A stretch of 64,000 nt of DNA from Sphaerisporangium fuscum (lineage in GTDB: Bacteria > Actinomycetota > Actinomycetes > Streptosporangiales > Streptosporangiaceae), in contig NZ_JAHDTF010000012.1 of NCBI RefSeq assembly GCF_018531465.1, forward strand, positions 62,001 to 126,000, written 5' to 3'. A program made the translations under genes and the position numbers. The first letter of the stretch is position 1, and every line of letters starts with the position of its first letter. The notes beneath the pieces were generated by a model. The model had not been told where the DNA came from, made no database searches, and saw only the letters and a list, made by a program, of their open reading frames with translations. Of this stretch, positions 37,665-47,495 are shown piece after piece.

Positions 37665-38972
37665 TCAGCCGCCGGTGACCAGCCAGGCGCGGCCGTACGC
37701 GCGCAGCCCCAGGGTGACCAGCCGCGCGGCCATCCACACCCCCAGCGCCGCCCACAGCGCCACCAGGCCACCGGAGGGGGCCAGCGCGTACACCGCCGGG
37801 AGGTAGACCAGCGTCGTGAGGGCGGAGGCCCAGGCGAGGTATCGCCGGTCGCCGGCCCCGATGAGCACCCCGTCGAGGACGAACACCACCCCGGCGACGG
37901 GCTGCAGCAGCGCGACGAGCCACAGCACCGACCGCAGTTGTTCGCTCACGGCCGGGTCGGCGTCGAACAAATGAGGGATCACCGGACGCAGCAGGAGGAT
38001 CGCCACGCCCAGCACCACGCCGTACCCGATGCCCCAGATCACCATGGTCCGCGTGGCGGCGCGCGTCTGGCGTACGTCCCCGGCCCCCAGGGCGCGGCCG
38101 GTGATGGCCTGGCCGGCGATCGCGATGGCGTCGAGGGCGAAGGCCAGCAGCGACCAGATCTGCGTGGCGATCGCGTGCGCGGCGAGCTGGACGACGCCCA
38201 TGCGGGTGGCGACGGCGGTCGCGACGAGCATCACGATGCGCAGGCACAGCGTGCGGACCAGCAGCGCGATGCCGGCCGTGCCCGAGGCCCGGATCCCGGC
38301 GAGGTCGGGCCTCAGGGACACCTTCCGCGCGCGGGCCGCCTTCGCCACGACGAGCACGTACACCGCGCCACCGAGCCCCTGGGCGATGACGGTGCCCCAG
38401 GCGGAGCCGGCGATGCCCCAGTGCAGCACCAGAACGAACAGGGCGTTCAGGACGGCGTTGAGCGCGAAGGACCCGATGGAGACGGCGAGCGGGGTCACGG
38501 TGTCCTGGAGGCCGCGCAGGATGCCGGTGCCCGCCAGGATCACGAGCATGGCGGGAGTGCCGAGAAGGCTGATCCGCACGTAGGTCACCGCGGGGCCCGC
38601 CACGTCGGACGAGGCGCCGAACAGCTCCACCAGCCAGGGGGTGAGCGGCCAGCACGTGACGATGAGGGTGGCGCCGATGCCCGCCGCCAGCCAGAGCCCG
38701 TCGATCCCCAGCTTGACCGCCTGGGCGGCGTTCCCGGCCCCGATCTGCCGCGCGACCGCGGCCGTCGTCCCGTATGCCAGGAACACGCAGAGGTTGACCA
38801 GAGTGGTGAGCGCGGTGCCGGCGATGCCGAGGGCGCCGAGTGCGACGGTGCCGAGTCGCCCGACGATGGCGTAGTCGGCGAGAATGAAGAGCGGCTCGGC
38901 CACCAGCGCGCCGAAGGCCGGTACGGCGAGCCTGAGGATCTCCCGGTTGCCGACGCGAGTGGTAAGAGTCAC
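37665..38972 (-). CDS. MATE-family efflux transporter
   Basis: 435 residues, about 12 helices. DinF-like subfamily: N-terminal REILRLAVPAFGALVAEPLFILADYAIVG-type start (the Ala-Glu-Pro segment and YAIVGRLG) and an internally repeated half. Exports cationic compounds or drugs by Na+ or H+ antiport. Convergent with the ABC operon and divergent from dnaB, so its promoter lies next to the DnaA-box cluster. Substrate unknown. Confidence 0.85.
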   Translation of the reverse strand: MTLTTRVGNREILRLAVPAFGALVAEPLFILADYAIVGRLGTVALGALGIAGTALTTLVNLCVFLAYGTTAAVARQIGAGNAAQAVKLGIDGLWLAAGIGATLIVTCWPLTPWLVELFGASSDVAGPAVTYVRISLLGTPAMLVILAGTGILRGLQDTVTPLAVSIGSFALNAVLNALFVLVLHWGIAGSAWGTVIAQGLGGAVYVLVVAKAARARKVSLRPDLAGIRASGTAGIALLVRTLCLRIVMLVATAVATRMGVVQLAAHAIATQIWSLLAFALDAIAIAGQAITGRALGAGDVRQTRAATRTMVIWGIGYGVVLGVAILLLRPVIPHLFDADPAVSEQLRSVLWLVALLQPVAGVVFVLDGVLIGAGDRRYLAWASALTTLVYLPAVYALAPSGGLVALWAALGVWMAARLVTLGLRAYGRAWLVTGG

Positions 38973-39099
38973 CTGTCTATATTGCCCCTTACGTCGGCCT
39001 GCTCGGCACCGCCCCCGACAGCGTAAGGCGTGTCACACCGACTTTCTTTTCTCCACAGGCCGTGGATATCGTTTTGCCTGCTCAACAGGGGGTCTGTGG

Positions 39100-39177
39100 G
39101 TATCCACATCGGTTATCCACAGGGTTGTCCCCAGTGTGCCCACACCCCGTCCCGAGGAACTGCACACGTTATCCACA
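39100..39177 (+). promoter_or_regulatory. DnaA-box cluster upstream of dnaB
   Basis: Perfect TTATCCACA at 39113-39121 and 39169-39177; near-matches GTATCCACA (39100-39108) and TTGTCCCCA (39125-39133), with more degenerate boxes at about 39052-39068 on both strands. All lie 100-230 bases before the dnaB start, in the intergenic region shared with the MATE gene. Confidence 0.7.
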
Positions 39178-39278
39178 GGCTCGTCTACAGGACGCGTTGC
39201 CGGTTCGTTCAGAACCGGCGACACTGGCACCTCGGCTACTACGGGGGTAGCTTGCGAACGCAAGGAGAGGGTCGCCAG

Positions 39279-40634
39279 GTGAGCAGTGAGGTCGCCCCCG
39301 CCTTCGATGCGCCCTTCGAGCGCACACCCCCCAGCAACATCGAGGCCGAGCAGTCGGTGCTCGGCGGCATGCTGCTCTCCAAGGACGCCATCGCCGACGT
39401 CGTCGAGGTGCTGCGCTCCGACGACTTCTACCGTCCCGCCCACCAGATCATCTACGACACGATCACCGATCTGTACGGCCGCGGCGAGCCCGCCGACGCC
39501 GTCACGGTCTTCAACGAGCTGTCCAAGCGGGGCGAGATCGCCCGCGTCGGCGGCGGCGCGTACGTCCACACCCTCACCGCCGTCGTCCCCACCGCCGCGA
39601 ACGCCGGCTACTACGCCAAGATCGTGCGCGAGCAGGCGATCCTGCGGCGGCTCATCGAGGCGGGCACCCGCATCGTCTCCTTCGGTTACGGCGGGCACAA
39701 CGAAGAGGTCGACGAACTGGTCGACCGCGCGCAGGCCGAGATCTACGCGGTCACCGAGCGCCGCACCAGCGAGGACTACCGCCCGCTGTCGGAGATCATG
39801 CCTGGCGCGCTCGACGAGATCGAGGCCATCGGCAGCCGCAGCGGCCAGATGGTCGGTGTGCCCACCGGCTTCCAGGACCTCGACTCCCTCATGAACGGCC
39901 TCCACCCGGGCCAGATGATCGTCGTGGCCGCGCGTCCGGCCATCGGTAAGAGCACGCTCGGCCTGGACTTCGCCCGATCCGCCGCCATCAAGCACCATAT
40001 GACCACCGTGATCTTCTCGCTGGAAATGTCGCGCAACGAGATCACGATGCGTCTGCTGTCGGCCGAGGCGCGGGTCTCGCTGCAGAACATGCGGTCCGGC
40101 ACGATGAGCGACGACGACTGGACCCGCCTCGCCCGCCGCATGAGCGAGGTCGCCGAGGCTCCGCTGTTCATCGACGACTCGCCCAACATGTCGATGATGG
40201 AGATCCGCGCCAAGTGCCGCCGCCTCAAGCAGCGCCACGACCTGCGGTTCGTCGTCGTCGACTACCTCCAGCTGATGAGCTCCCCCAAGCGCACCGAGAG
40301 CCGTCAGCAGGAGGTCTCCGAGATCTCGCGTGCCTTGAAGCTCCTGGCCAAGGAGCTCGAGGTGCCGGTCATCGCGATCTCCCAGCTGAACCGTGGTCCC
40401 GAGCAGCGCACCGACAAGCGTCCCCAGGTGTCCGACCTGCGTGAATCGGGCTCCATCGAGCAGGACGCGGACGTCGTCATCCTGCTGCACCGCGAGGACG
40501 CCTACGAGCGGGAGTCGCCGCGGGCGGGCGAGGCCGACCTGATCGTGGCCAAGCACCGTAACGGCCCCACCGCCACTGTGACGGTCGCCTTCCAGGGCCA
40601 CTACAGCCGCTTCGTCGACATGGCGCCTCACTAG
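39279..40634 (+). CDS. dnaB: Replicative DNA helicase DnaB
   Basis: 451 residues. N-terminal DnaG-interaction domain (PPSNIEAEQSVLGGML), then the RecA-like domain with Walker A ARPAIGKST, SLEMSRNEI, DYLQLM (Walker B) and the arginine-finger region near SQLNRGPEQR. The GTG at 39279 has AAGGAGAGG 8 bases upstream; the frame stays open to 39030 but the earlier region is DnaA-box DNA. No intein, unlike several actinobacterial DnaB genes. Its stop shares CTAG with the convergent DHA2 exporter gene. Confidence 0.96.
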   Translation: MSSEVAPAFDAPFERTPPSNIEAEQSVLGGMLLSKDAIADVVEVLRSDDFYRPAHQIIYDTITDLYGRGEPADAVTVFNELSKRGEIARVGGGAYVHTLTAVVPTAANAGYYAKIVREQAILRRLIEAGTRIVSFGYGGHNEEVDELVDRAQAEIYAVTERRTSEDYRPLSEIMPGALDEIEAIGSRSGQMVGVPTGFQDLDSLMNGLHPGQMIVVAARPAIGKSTLGLDFARSAAIKHHMTTVIFSLEMSRNEITMRLLSAEARVSLQNMRSGTMSDDDWTRLARRMSEVAEAPLFIDDSPNMSMMEIRAKCRRLKQRHDLRFVVVDYLQLMSSPKRTESRQQEVSEISRALKLLAKELEVPVIAISQLNRGPEQRTDKRPQVSDLRESGSIEQDADVVILLHREDAYERESPRAGEADLIVAKHRNGPTATVTVAFQGHYSRFVDMAPH

Positions 40635-42079
40635 GGCTCGACCCGGGCCGACGGCACCCTCGTGGTCAGCGCCGCCACGACCAGGGCCGCCAGGTAGAAT
40701 ACGCCACCGGCGACGAACCCGGCCGTGTAGCCGCTGGTCAGCGCGTCGGGAAGTGGCGTGCCTGACGGCATCCCGGCGGTGACCTCGGCCGCGATCGCCG
40801 CCAGTACGGCGAGGCCGAGCGCGCCGCCGATCTGCTGACTGGTGTTGACGAGCCCGGCCGCCACTCCGGTGTCCTGCGGCTGCACGCCCTGGACGCCCGA
40901 GATGGTCGTGGTGACGAAGGCGAGACCGAGGCCGATGCCGGCCAGCAGCATCGCGGGCATCAGCATGGCGAAGTACCCCGAATCCGGCGTGAGACGGCTG
41001 AACCAGGCCATGCCGATGGCCGCCAGGAGCAACCCGGTCGTGACCACCGCGCGCACCGACACGCGGGACAGCGCCTTCGGCCCGATCACGCCGGCGGCCA
41101 GCCCTATCCCCAGCGCGAACGGCAGGTACGCCAGCCCGGTCCGCATCGCCGGGTACTCCTTGACGACCTGCATGTAGAGCGTGAGGAAGTAGAACGTGGC
41201 CGTCATGCCGCAACCGAGGAGGAACACGACGGCGTTGGCGCCGGCCCTGCCCCGGTCGAGGATGACGCGTGCGGGCAGCGTGGGAGCCACGGCACGTCGC
41301 TGGACCACGAGGAAGGCCACCAGCAGCGCACCCGCCGCGACGAGGAACGTGACCGTGAGGGCGTCGGTCCACCCGTACGTGCCGGCGCGGTTGATGGCGT
41401 AGACCAGCGAGCCGATGCCGGCCGTCGCGCAGAGCGCACCCGGCAGGTCGACGCGGCCGCGGTCGCGCTCGCCCTGGACGAGGACCTTGGTGCCGAGCAG
41501 CACCGCCACCGCGATCGGGACGTTCACGAACAGGATCCATCGCCAGCTGAGGTACTCGGTGAGCGCGCCGCCGAGCAGCAGGCCGACCACGGAGCCGAGC
41601 CCGCCCATCGCGCCGTACACGCCCAGTGCCCTGGTGCGTTCGGGACCGGCCGGAAAGGTGGTGGCGAGCAGCGACAGCGCGGTGGGCGCGGCGATCGCGG
41701 CGCCCACGCCCTGGAGCGCGCGTGCGCCGACGAGGACGGCCGCCGTCGGGGCGAGGCCGCCGATCAGGGAGGCGATGGTGAACACGACCAGTCCGAGGCG
41801 GAACATGCGCCGGCGGCCGAACAGGTCGCCGGCCCGGCCGCCGGCGAGCAGCAGCCCGCCGAAGGTCAGCGCGTAGGCGCTGATCACCCAGTTCAGGTCT
41901 GACGGCGCGAGGCCGAGCGCCTTCTGGATGCTCGGCAGGGCGACGTTGGTGATGGTGCCGTCGAGCACGAGCATGAGCTGCGCCGCGGCGATGACGACCA
42001 GTGCGAGGCCGAGCCGGTGCCCGGTCGCGGGCGGGGCGTCGGCGCGCGGGATCACTTCTGTTTCAGGGTGGGGGGACAT
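40631..42079 (-). CDS. DHA2-family MFS drug exporter (14 TM)
   Basis: 482 residues, about 14 helices. Visible: LDGTITNVALPSIQKALGL in helix 1 and motif C of the drug/H+ antiporters, GALQGVGAAIAAPTALSLL; motif A is GRAGDLFGRRRMF. EmrB/QacA type. Divergent from the double-MarR regulator gene, with operator-like repeats between, so it is likely the regulator's target. Substrate unknown. Confidence 0.88.
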   Translation of the reverse strand: MSPHPETEVIPRADAPPATGHRLGLALVVIAAAQLMLVLDGTITNVALPSIQKALGLAPSDLNWVISAYALTFGGLLLAGGRAGDLFGRRRMFRLGLVVFTIASLIGGLAPTAAVLVGARALQGVGAAIAAPTALSLLATTFPAGPERTRALGVYGAMGGLGSVVGLLLGGALTEYLSWRWILFVNVPIAVAVLLGTKVLVQGERDRGRVDLPGALCATAGIGSLVYAINRAGTYGWTDALTVTFLVAAGALLVAFLVVQRRAVAPTLPARVILDRGRAGANAVVFLLGCGMTATFYFLTLYMQVVKEYPAMRTGLAYLPFALGIGLAAGVIGPKALSRVSVRAVVTTGLLLAAIGMAWFSRLTPDSGYFAMLMPAMLLAGIGLGLAFVTTTISGVQGVQPQDTGVAAGLVNTSQQIGGALGLAVLAAIAAEVTAGMPSGTPLPDALTSGYTAGFVAGGVFYLAALVVAALTTRVPSARVEP

Positions 42080-42147
42080 GCGCTCTCCGATGGGGACGTC
42101 GTGGGTCAGGGTGCCGGCCGCGGGAGACGCTGATCGCGCACGCGGCC

Positions 42148-42208
42148 AACTGTCAACATTCCAACTGATTCACTTCCAACCGTCAATATATGGAACTGTC
42201 AATACTCC
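42148..42208. promoter_or_regulatory. Operator-like repeats between the DHA2 exporter and the MarR gene
   Basis: A direct repeat AACTGTCAAYA-TCC at 42148-42162 and 42194-42208, and between them TTCCA...TGGAA (42174-42195). The stretch is AT-rich compared with its surroundings and lies in the shared divergent promoter region. Confidence 0.55.
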
Positions 42209-42234
42209 GATAGACTGAACCCGGAGGTGGATCA

Positions 42235-43110
42235 GTGCGCGAATGGCGCGAGGAGACCGGGGACGCCGGCTCGCCCCTGCCGGCGGATCTGCGCTGGTCC
42301 ATAGGGCACCTGCTGCGCAAGGCCTTCGTGCGCTTCACCGCCGAGGCGATGCGCGACGGGCCGCGGTCGCGCGAGTTCGTCATGCTCGACGTGCTCGCCG
42401 ACGAGGACGGCTACTCCCAGCAGGAGCTCGCCGAGCGGCTCGGCATCAACCGCACGATCATGGTGCGGCTCGTCGACCGGCTCGAAGATTCCGGACAGGT
42501 CACGCGAGAGCGCAACCCCGCCAACCGCCGCTCCTACGTACTGTCGATCACCGAGGCCGGCCGCAAGGCGGTGGACGACATGCGCCAGGCCGTGTTCGAA
42601 CGCGACGCGCGGGTCACCGCCGCGCTCACTCCCGCCGAACGGCTCAGGCTCAGAGAGCTGCTGAGCAGGCTCCTGCCCGAGCCCGATCAACCGGCCATCC
42701 AGAGCACCGAATACCTCGTCTCCCAGGCTCACTACCGCCTGCGCCGGCTCGGCGACCGGCTGCTGGCCGACATCGACCTGCGCACAAGGCACTTCGGGCC
42801 GATCTACGCGCTCGAGGTCCTCGCCCCCTGCCCGCAGCAGCAGCTCGCACGGCAGCTGATGATCACCGAGCCCGCGGCCGCCGAAGTGGTCGACGAACTG
42901 GTCCGCGCCGGGATCGTGGCGCGCGGCCAGGATCCCCACGACCGCCGCCGCTACGCCCTGGCGCTCACCGATCTCGGCCGGCAGCGCGTCCCGATCGTGA
43001 AGGAGGCGCTCCAGCGGATCGAGGCCGACGTCCTCGACGCCCTCGGCCCCGACGCCGGCGAACTGCGCACACTGCTGACCAAACTCCTGGACGGCGGCGC
43101 GTCCGGGTAG
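42235..43110 (+). CDS. MarR-family regulator with two MarR-like halves
   Basis: 291 residues, twice the usual MarR length. First half (about 15-145) has a clear winged helix (YSQQELAERLGINRTIMVRLVDRLEDSGQVTRERNP with wing RRSYVLSITEAG). Second half (about 155-285) repeats it with PQQQLARQLMITEPAAAEVVDELVRAGIVARGQDP-like helices and wing DRRRYALALTDLG. A single chain may thus make the whole DNA-binding unit of a normal dimer. GTG start with GGAGG upstream. It probably represses the divergent exporter gene. Confidence 0.85.
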   Translation: MREWREETGDAGSPLPADLRWSIGHLLRKAFVRFTAEAMRDGPRSREFVMLDVLADEDGYSQQELAERLGINRTIMVRLVDRLEDSGQVTRERNPANRRSYVLSITEAGRKAVDDMRQAVFERDARVTAALTPAERLRLRELLSRLLPEPDQPAIQSTEYLVSQAHYRLRRLGDRLLADIDLRTRHFGPIYALEVLAPCPQQQLARQLMITEPAAAEVVDELVRAGIVARGQDPHDRRRYALALTDLGRQRVPIVKEALQRIEADVLDALGPDAGELRTLLTKLLDGGASG

Positions 43111-43165
43111 CCGCTGTCAACCGCTCGGTGAGGTCACGGACGACGGCGCCGGCGAGGAGAACCTC

Positions 43166-46100
43166 TCACTTACACGGGTCGCGGTACGGCTCCACCCCGG
43201 GGAAGTACTGGCGCCACTCGGCGAGGGTCAACGTACGGCCCGCGCGGGCGCATACGGCGGCGGCCGTGCGCGCGGGGTCGACCGGCATCTCATGGATGAC
43301 CCCGGCCTGGTCGACGGCGCGGAGGACGGCACCGCCCGCGGCGAAAGTGACCACAGGCATGTCCGTTCCCTCAAGACGAAGAGGCGGGCCGAGTCTCCGC
43401 GGAGTGGAGACGTCCACGAGCTGGACCTGGGCCTCATCCCCGTACACGACGGCCGCCACGTCACCCTTGGGGGAGAACATGATGTCGCCGGCCGCGATGT
43501 TCAGGCTTGGCCCACGCCGTGCCCCGGACCGGACGTCCCAGAACGCCACTCCGCCCGAGCTGCTGATGGCCACGGTGCCGCCGTCGGGGCTGAAGTCCAG
43601 CGACAGCAGCGGGTCGGAAACGCGTCCCGGGCCGAGCGGCGGGCCGATCTCCCGTCCGGTGCTGAGGTCCAGCAGCCGGTTCGAGCCTCCCTCGGTCAGA
43701 GCGACCTGGGGTGTTCCGGGACGGAAGACCACCGAGACGTCGTTCTTGAAATCGATCGACCTGCTCCAACGGCCACGCCGCACGTCCCAGACGAGGAGCT
43801 TGTCACGTCCTTCCTCGTAGTCACTCGCCATGCCTCTGGCCCCGACCGCGAGGAGAGAACCGTCGCCGTTCAGGGCGAGTGAGTAGATGGTCCAATCCGC
43901 GGGCAGCTTGATCTCTGCTACCCGCGCCTGCTTGACCGTGTCCCAGACACGCACCCGCTCCATGTTCTCGTCACCGGCGTAGGCGAGGAACCGGCCATCC
44001 CCGCTGAAGACAGGCCCTGACGCGGGACCGAACGGGTCGTCGCCGCTCACCGGTATGGGAGCACCGAGGGGCCGGCGCCGGGCGGTGTCCCAGAGCACCA
44101 TCGAGGACGCGTTCTCGGCGTGGGTCAGGAGAAGGCGGCCGTCGGGACTGAAAGTGGTGGCCTGCGAGGCCGGAACGGGGAGCCGGACCGGGGACACCAC
44201 ATCGGACACGTCGATGCCCACCACCGTCTCACCCGTGAGGAAGCGCAAGGACGTGCCGTCGAAGCCGACGCCTTCCTTCGCTCCCCCGTAGGTCAGCAAC
44301 GGGCGGCCGTCGGCGACCCGGACGAGCCTGCTGCCCGCCCACAGCAGACGCCCGTCGGGACTGAAACGCAACGGGCCGTCCGCCTTCCAGGCCACTATCT
44401 GCTCATACGGCAAGGGGCGTCCGGTGCGTACATCAAGGACGGTGACCTTCGAGTCGTCACCACACGCGAGGGTATGTCCATCCGGGCTGAACGCCACGGC
44501 CTTGGCCGTCCCCGCGCACGTGTCGGAGTCGTGCCAGTGGGCGACCCGGTGACCGCTCGGGAGCCGGAGGAGGCCGAACTGATATCCGCCGTCCCCGGTG
44601 AGGAGGGTGAGGGCGGCGAGGTCACCGGCGGGTGTGTAGGCCGCGTCGACGATCGGAGCGTTCTTGTATCCGACGGTCTTCCCGGTGCTCGTGTCCCACA
44701 GTTCCGCCCCTTGGCCTTCGTGGACGGTCAGCCACCGGTCGTTGAGGCCGAAGTCGATGGAGTGGAAATGTTGCTGCGCCCACAGCTTGTGCCGTGCCAC
44801 GACGCGTCCTGTCGTGGTGTCCCACACCTGGATCGTGCCTCCGGCCACCACCGCCAGGCGTTTGCCGCTGTCGCTCAGGGCGATTCCTCGGAAGGTCTGC
44901 TCGCCGATCTTCACGTCGTCCCAGCCGCCGACCCGCTTGCCGGTGCGGACGTCCCAGATTCGTACGCCCTTCCGGGAGACGCTGAACAGCCTTCGGCCGT
45001 CGAGTGTCAGCTGCCGTAAGGTCTCGCCGCCGTTGTCCGGGTCGGTGAAGGCCGTGCGCTCGTGCTGCGCCCAGGCGTTCTGCAGGGTCGAGCGGGTGGC
45101 CGGGGTGGGGGACAGGCGCCAGGCGGCCACGCTGAGCAGCATGGCGCGTACCGGGTCGGTGGTGCGCATCGCGTCCGCCTCGGTGGCGGCCTTGCCGGCG
45201 GACGCCTCGGCGAGCCGGGCCGCGAGCATCTCCCTCTGCGCGGTCACCGTGCGGGTCTGCAGTACGGCCAGCGTGCCGGCGACCAGGGCGAGGACGAGAA
45301 GGGTGGCCAGGGTGACGGTGAGCAGGCGCCGGCGGCGGACCCGGTGGCGGGTGGCGGCGTTGCAGGCGTCCAGGAAGTCGCGTTCGAGCTCGGTCAGGGT
45401 GAGGTGGCGGCGTCCGGTGGCGGCCCACCGCAGGGCGGTCTCCAGGCGGCTGCCCTGGTAGACGTCGGCCTCGCGGCGTCCGTGGTCGTCCCAGTGCACG
45501 GCGGCGGCGTGGATGGCCGCGTGCACGGGCAGGCCCTCGCGCTCGTCGTCCACCCACGACCGCAGCCGCGGCCAGGCCTGGACGAGGGCGGGCCGCGCGA
45601 TGCCGATGGCGTCCCCGCGGGTGGTGAGCAGGTAGGAGAAGACGTCCAGGACGCGGTCGAACGCGGCCTGCTCCTCGGGGGTGCGCCCGCCGAGGAGCTC
45701 GTCCCGCGAGGCGGTCCGCATCTTGATCTCGTCGGCCTCGCCGAAGCCGATCAGCCGGAGGAACAGGTCGGGGACGAGGTCGCGTTGGGCGGGGTTGAGG
45801 AATCCGTAGGCGTCCTCGGCCAGGGTGCCGAGGGCGGGGTCGGCACGCCCGCCGGGAGCCAGCAGCCCGGCCTCGACGCTGCCCATGGTGAGCAGCTCGG
45901 CCTGGGTGCCCTGGAATCCGGTGATGAGGCCGAGCAGCAGTTCCCGGGCGGTGGGACGCGCCAGGGGGTCCTTGGACAGGGCGGCGGCGACCAGCGGCCG
46001 CAGCGTGCGGGGAACGTAGTCCAGTTCGGGATCGGTCGCCAGCACCTTGTGCATGACCGCGCCGAGACTTTCGGCCCGGAAGGGGTCGTCGCCGTTGGCG

Positions 46101-46720
46101 GCGTAGACGACGATGGCCCCCCAGGAGAAGACGTCGGCGGGTGCCCCGGCACGTTGGCCGGTGAAGACCTCGGGGGCCATGTACGTGGGGGTGCCGGTCA
46201 CCATGCCGGTGGCCGTGAGCGACATCTCCAGCGTGTGGGCGATGCCGAAGTCGATGACGCGGGGCCCGTCGGGGCCGAGGAGGACGTTGTCGGGCTTGAG
46301 GTCGCGGTGGATCACACCGGCGTCGTGGATCGCGGTCAGCGCGGTGGCCACCGCCGTGGCCAGCCGGTAGAGGTCGTCGCCGGCGAAGAGACGTCCGCCG
46401 GTGACGGCCGTGCGCAGGCTGGGGCCTTCGATGTATTCGCTGACGATGTACGGCTTGGGGGCCTCCAGGTCGACCGCGAGGATGCGCGCCGTGCAGAAGG
46501 ACGCGACCCGCTGGGCGGCGGTGGCCTCCTTGCCGAACCGCGAGCGCAGGTCGGGATCGGCCGCGGCGTCGGCGTGCAGCACCTTGACGGCCACACGCGT
46601 GCCCTCGGAGTCGTAGGCCTCGTACACGACCCCCTGGCCTCCGGCCCCCAGCCGCCCTGCCGGCCAGTAGTCGCCTAACCGGGACGGATCCCCCGCCAGC
46701 AGCCCCGTCGCCGCCACCAC
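43166..46720 (-). CDS. Membrane Ser/Thr protein kinase with C-terminal WD40 propeller domain
   Basis: 1184 residues. Active-looking Hanks kinase (about 15-275): GxGGQGVVY loop, K46, E65, HRDLKPDN (138-145), DFG (157-159), APE. Next a helical segment (about 290-470; [15 protein letters not shown], then [17 protein letters not shown]) resembling the C-terminal part of nSTAND/effector-associated conflict modules but with no visible NTPase P-loop. One transmembrane helix (about 483-505) and then WD40 repeats (about 590-1160; several SPDGRLL...WDVRTG units). The topology would put the propeller outside the membrane. Neighbouring gene soxR is divergent. Role unknown; signal-sensing kinase is the safe reading. 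Confidence 0.8.
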   Translation of the reverse strand: MVAATGLLAGDPSRLGDYWPAGRLGAGGQGVVYEAYDSEGTRVAVKVLHADAAADPDLRSRFGKEATAAQRVASFCTARILAVDLEAPKPYIVSEYIEGPSLRTAVTGGRLFAGDDLYRLATAVATALTAIHDAGVIHRDLKPDNVLLGPDGPRVIDFGIAHTLEMSLTATGMVTGTPTYMAPEVFTGQRAGAPADVFSWGAIVVYAANGDDPFRAESLGAVMHKVLATDPELDYVPRTLRPLVAAALSKDPLARPTARELLLGLITGFQGTQAELLTMGSVEAGLLAPGGRADPALGTLAEDAYGFLNPAQRDLVPDLFLRLIGFGEADEIKMRTASRDELLGGRTPEEQAAFDRVLDVFSYLLTTRGDAIGIARPALVQAWPRLRSWVDDEREGLPVHAAIHAAAVHWDDHGRREADVYQGSRLETALRWAATGRRHLTLTELERDFLDACNAATRHRVRRRRLLTVTLATLLVLALVAGTLAVLQTRTVTAQREMLAARLAEASAGKAATEADAMRTTDPVRAMLLSVAAWRLSPTPATRSTLQNAWAQHERTAFTDPDNGGETLRQLTLDGRRLFSVSRKGVRIWDVRTGKRVGGWDDVKIGEQTFRGIALSDSGKRLAVVAGGTIQVWDTTTGRVVARHKLWAQQHFHSIDFGLNDRWLTVHEGQGAELWDTSTGKTVGYKNAPIVDAAYTPAGDLAALTLLTGDGGYQFGLLRLPSGHRVAHWHDSDTCAGTAKAVAFSPDGHTLACGDDSKVTVLDVRTGRPLPYEQIVAWKADGPLRFSPDGRLLWAGSRLVRVADGRPLLTYGGAKEGVGFDGTSLRFLTGETVVGIDVSDVVSPVRLPVPASQATTFSPDGRLLLTHAENASSMVLWDTARRRPLGAPIPVSGDDPFGPASGPVFSGDGRFLAYAGDENMERVRVWDTVKQARVAEIKLPADWTIYSLALNGDGSLLAVGARGMASDYEEGRDKLLVWDVRRGRWSRSIDFKNDVSVVFRPGTPQVALTEGGSNRLLDLSTGREIGPPLGPGRVSDPLLSLDFSPDGGTVAISSSGGVAFWDVRSGARRGPSLNIAAGDIMFSPKGDVAAVVYGDEAQVQLVDVSTPRRLGPPLRLEGTDMPVVTFAAGGAVLRAVDQAGVIHEMPVDPARTAAAVCARAGRTLTLAEWRQYFPGVEPYRDPCK

Positions 46721-46833
46721 GAATCACCCCGCCGTAACAGATGGACTACGTCCTTAGACGCCGCCCCCGCCACCGAAGTTTGCCCCTAGTGCCGCCGCGG
46801 GTCCATGGCGCCGCCCGCGTGAGCGCCGATGAA

Positions 46834-46851
46834 CCTGAAGTAACCTTCAGA
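46834..46851. promoter_or_regulatory. SoxR box upstream of soxR
   Basis: CCTGAAGTAACCTTCAGA matches the E. coli SoxR operator CCTCAAGTTAACTTGAGG at 13 of 18 positions and keeps its dyad (CTGAAG/CTTCAG). It lies 27 bases before the soxR start. Confidence 0.7.
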
Positions 46852-46877
46852 TTCAGTAGGGCAAGTGAATCGGGAGC

Positions 46878-47495
46878 ATGGCGGAGATGAGCGAATCCAC
46901 GCGCCACCTGGCCACGGAGCTCAGCGTCGGGGAACTCGCCGCACGCAGCGGTGTGGCGGTCTCGGCGCTGCACTTCTACGAGCGGCAGGGGCTGATCAGC
47001 AGCCGTCGCACCACGGGCAACCAGCGGCGCTACCGGCGCGACATGCTGCGACGGGTGGCGCTGATCCGCATGGCACAGCGCGTCGGGATCCCCCTGGCGA
47101 ACGTCGCCGAGATCCTCAACCTGTTCCCGGCGGACCACGTCCCGACGCGTGCCGACTGGCAGCGCATGTCGCAGTGCTGGAAGCAGGAGCTGGACGAACG
47201 CATCCATCGCCTCCAGCAGATACGTGACGAGTTCACCGACTGCATCGGATGCGGGTGCATGTCCATCGACCGCTGCCCGCTGATCAACCCCGACGACGAG
47301 CTCGGCAAGCAGGGTGCCGGGCCGCGCAGGCTGCTGCGCCGCGGTCAGAGCACCACGCGGGAATGGGACGTCAACCGGCCGTCCGGCGACAAGATGTGCA
47401 GCGCGAACCCCGGCGGCAGCTCGAAGTCCAGCGGAACCTCGGCCCTCGACTCCTGCTGCGTCAGCACCGTGGACGCCACCCCGGGCGCGATGTAG
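46878..47495 (+). CDS. soxR: Redox-sensing transcriptional regulator SoxR, MerR family, with C-terminal extension
   Basis: 205 residues; SoxR proteins are usually 150-175. N-terminal MerR helix-turn-helix (LSVGELAARSGVAVSALHFYE) and the [2Fe-2S] ligands C122, C125, C127, C133 (CIGCGCMSIDRC) are intact. The iron-sulfur cluster senses redox-cycling compounds. From about residue 156 the frame runs antisense through the end of the decayed phosphoesterase gene, adding 50 residues unlike the family; the native stop seems lost. It should autoregulate through the box just upstream. An internal ATG at 46887 is an alternative start. Confidence 0.88.
   Translation: MAEMSESTRHLATELSVGELAARSGVAVSALHFYERQGLISSRRTTGNQRRYRRDMLRRVALIRMAQRVGIPLANVAEILNLFPADHVPTRADWQRMSQCWKQELDERIHRLQQIRDEFTDCIGCGCMSIDRCPLINPDDELGKQGAGPRRLLRRGQSTTREWDVNRPSGDKMCSANPGGSSKSSGTSALDSCCVSTVDATPGAM

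Noticed and set aside
39033..41540. 835-codon open frame antisense to dnaB and through the DHA2 exporter region
   Set aside because: It spans two convergent genes in the wrong frame and has no recognisable domain.
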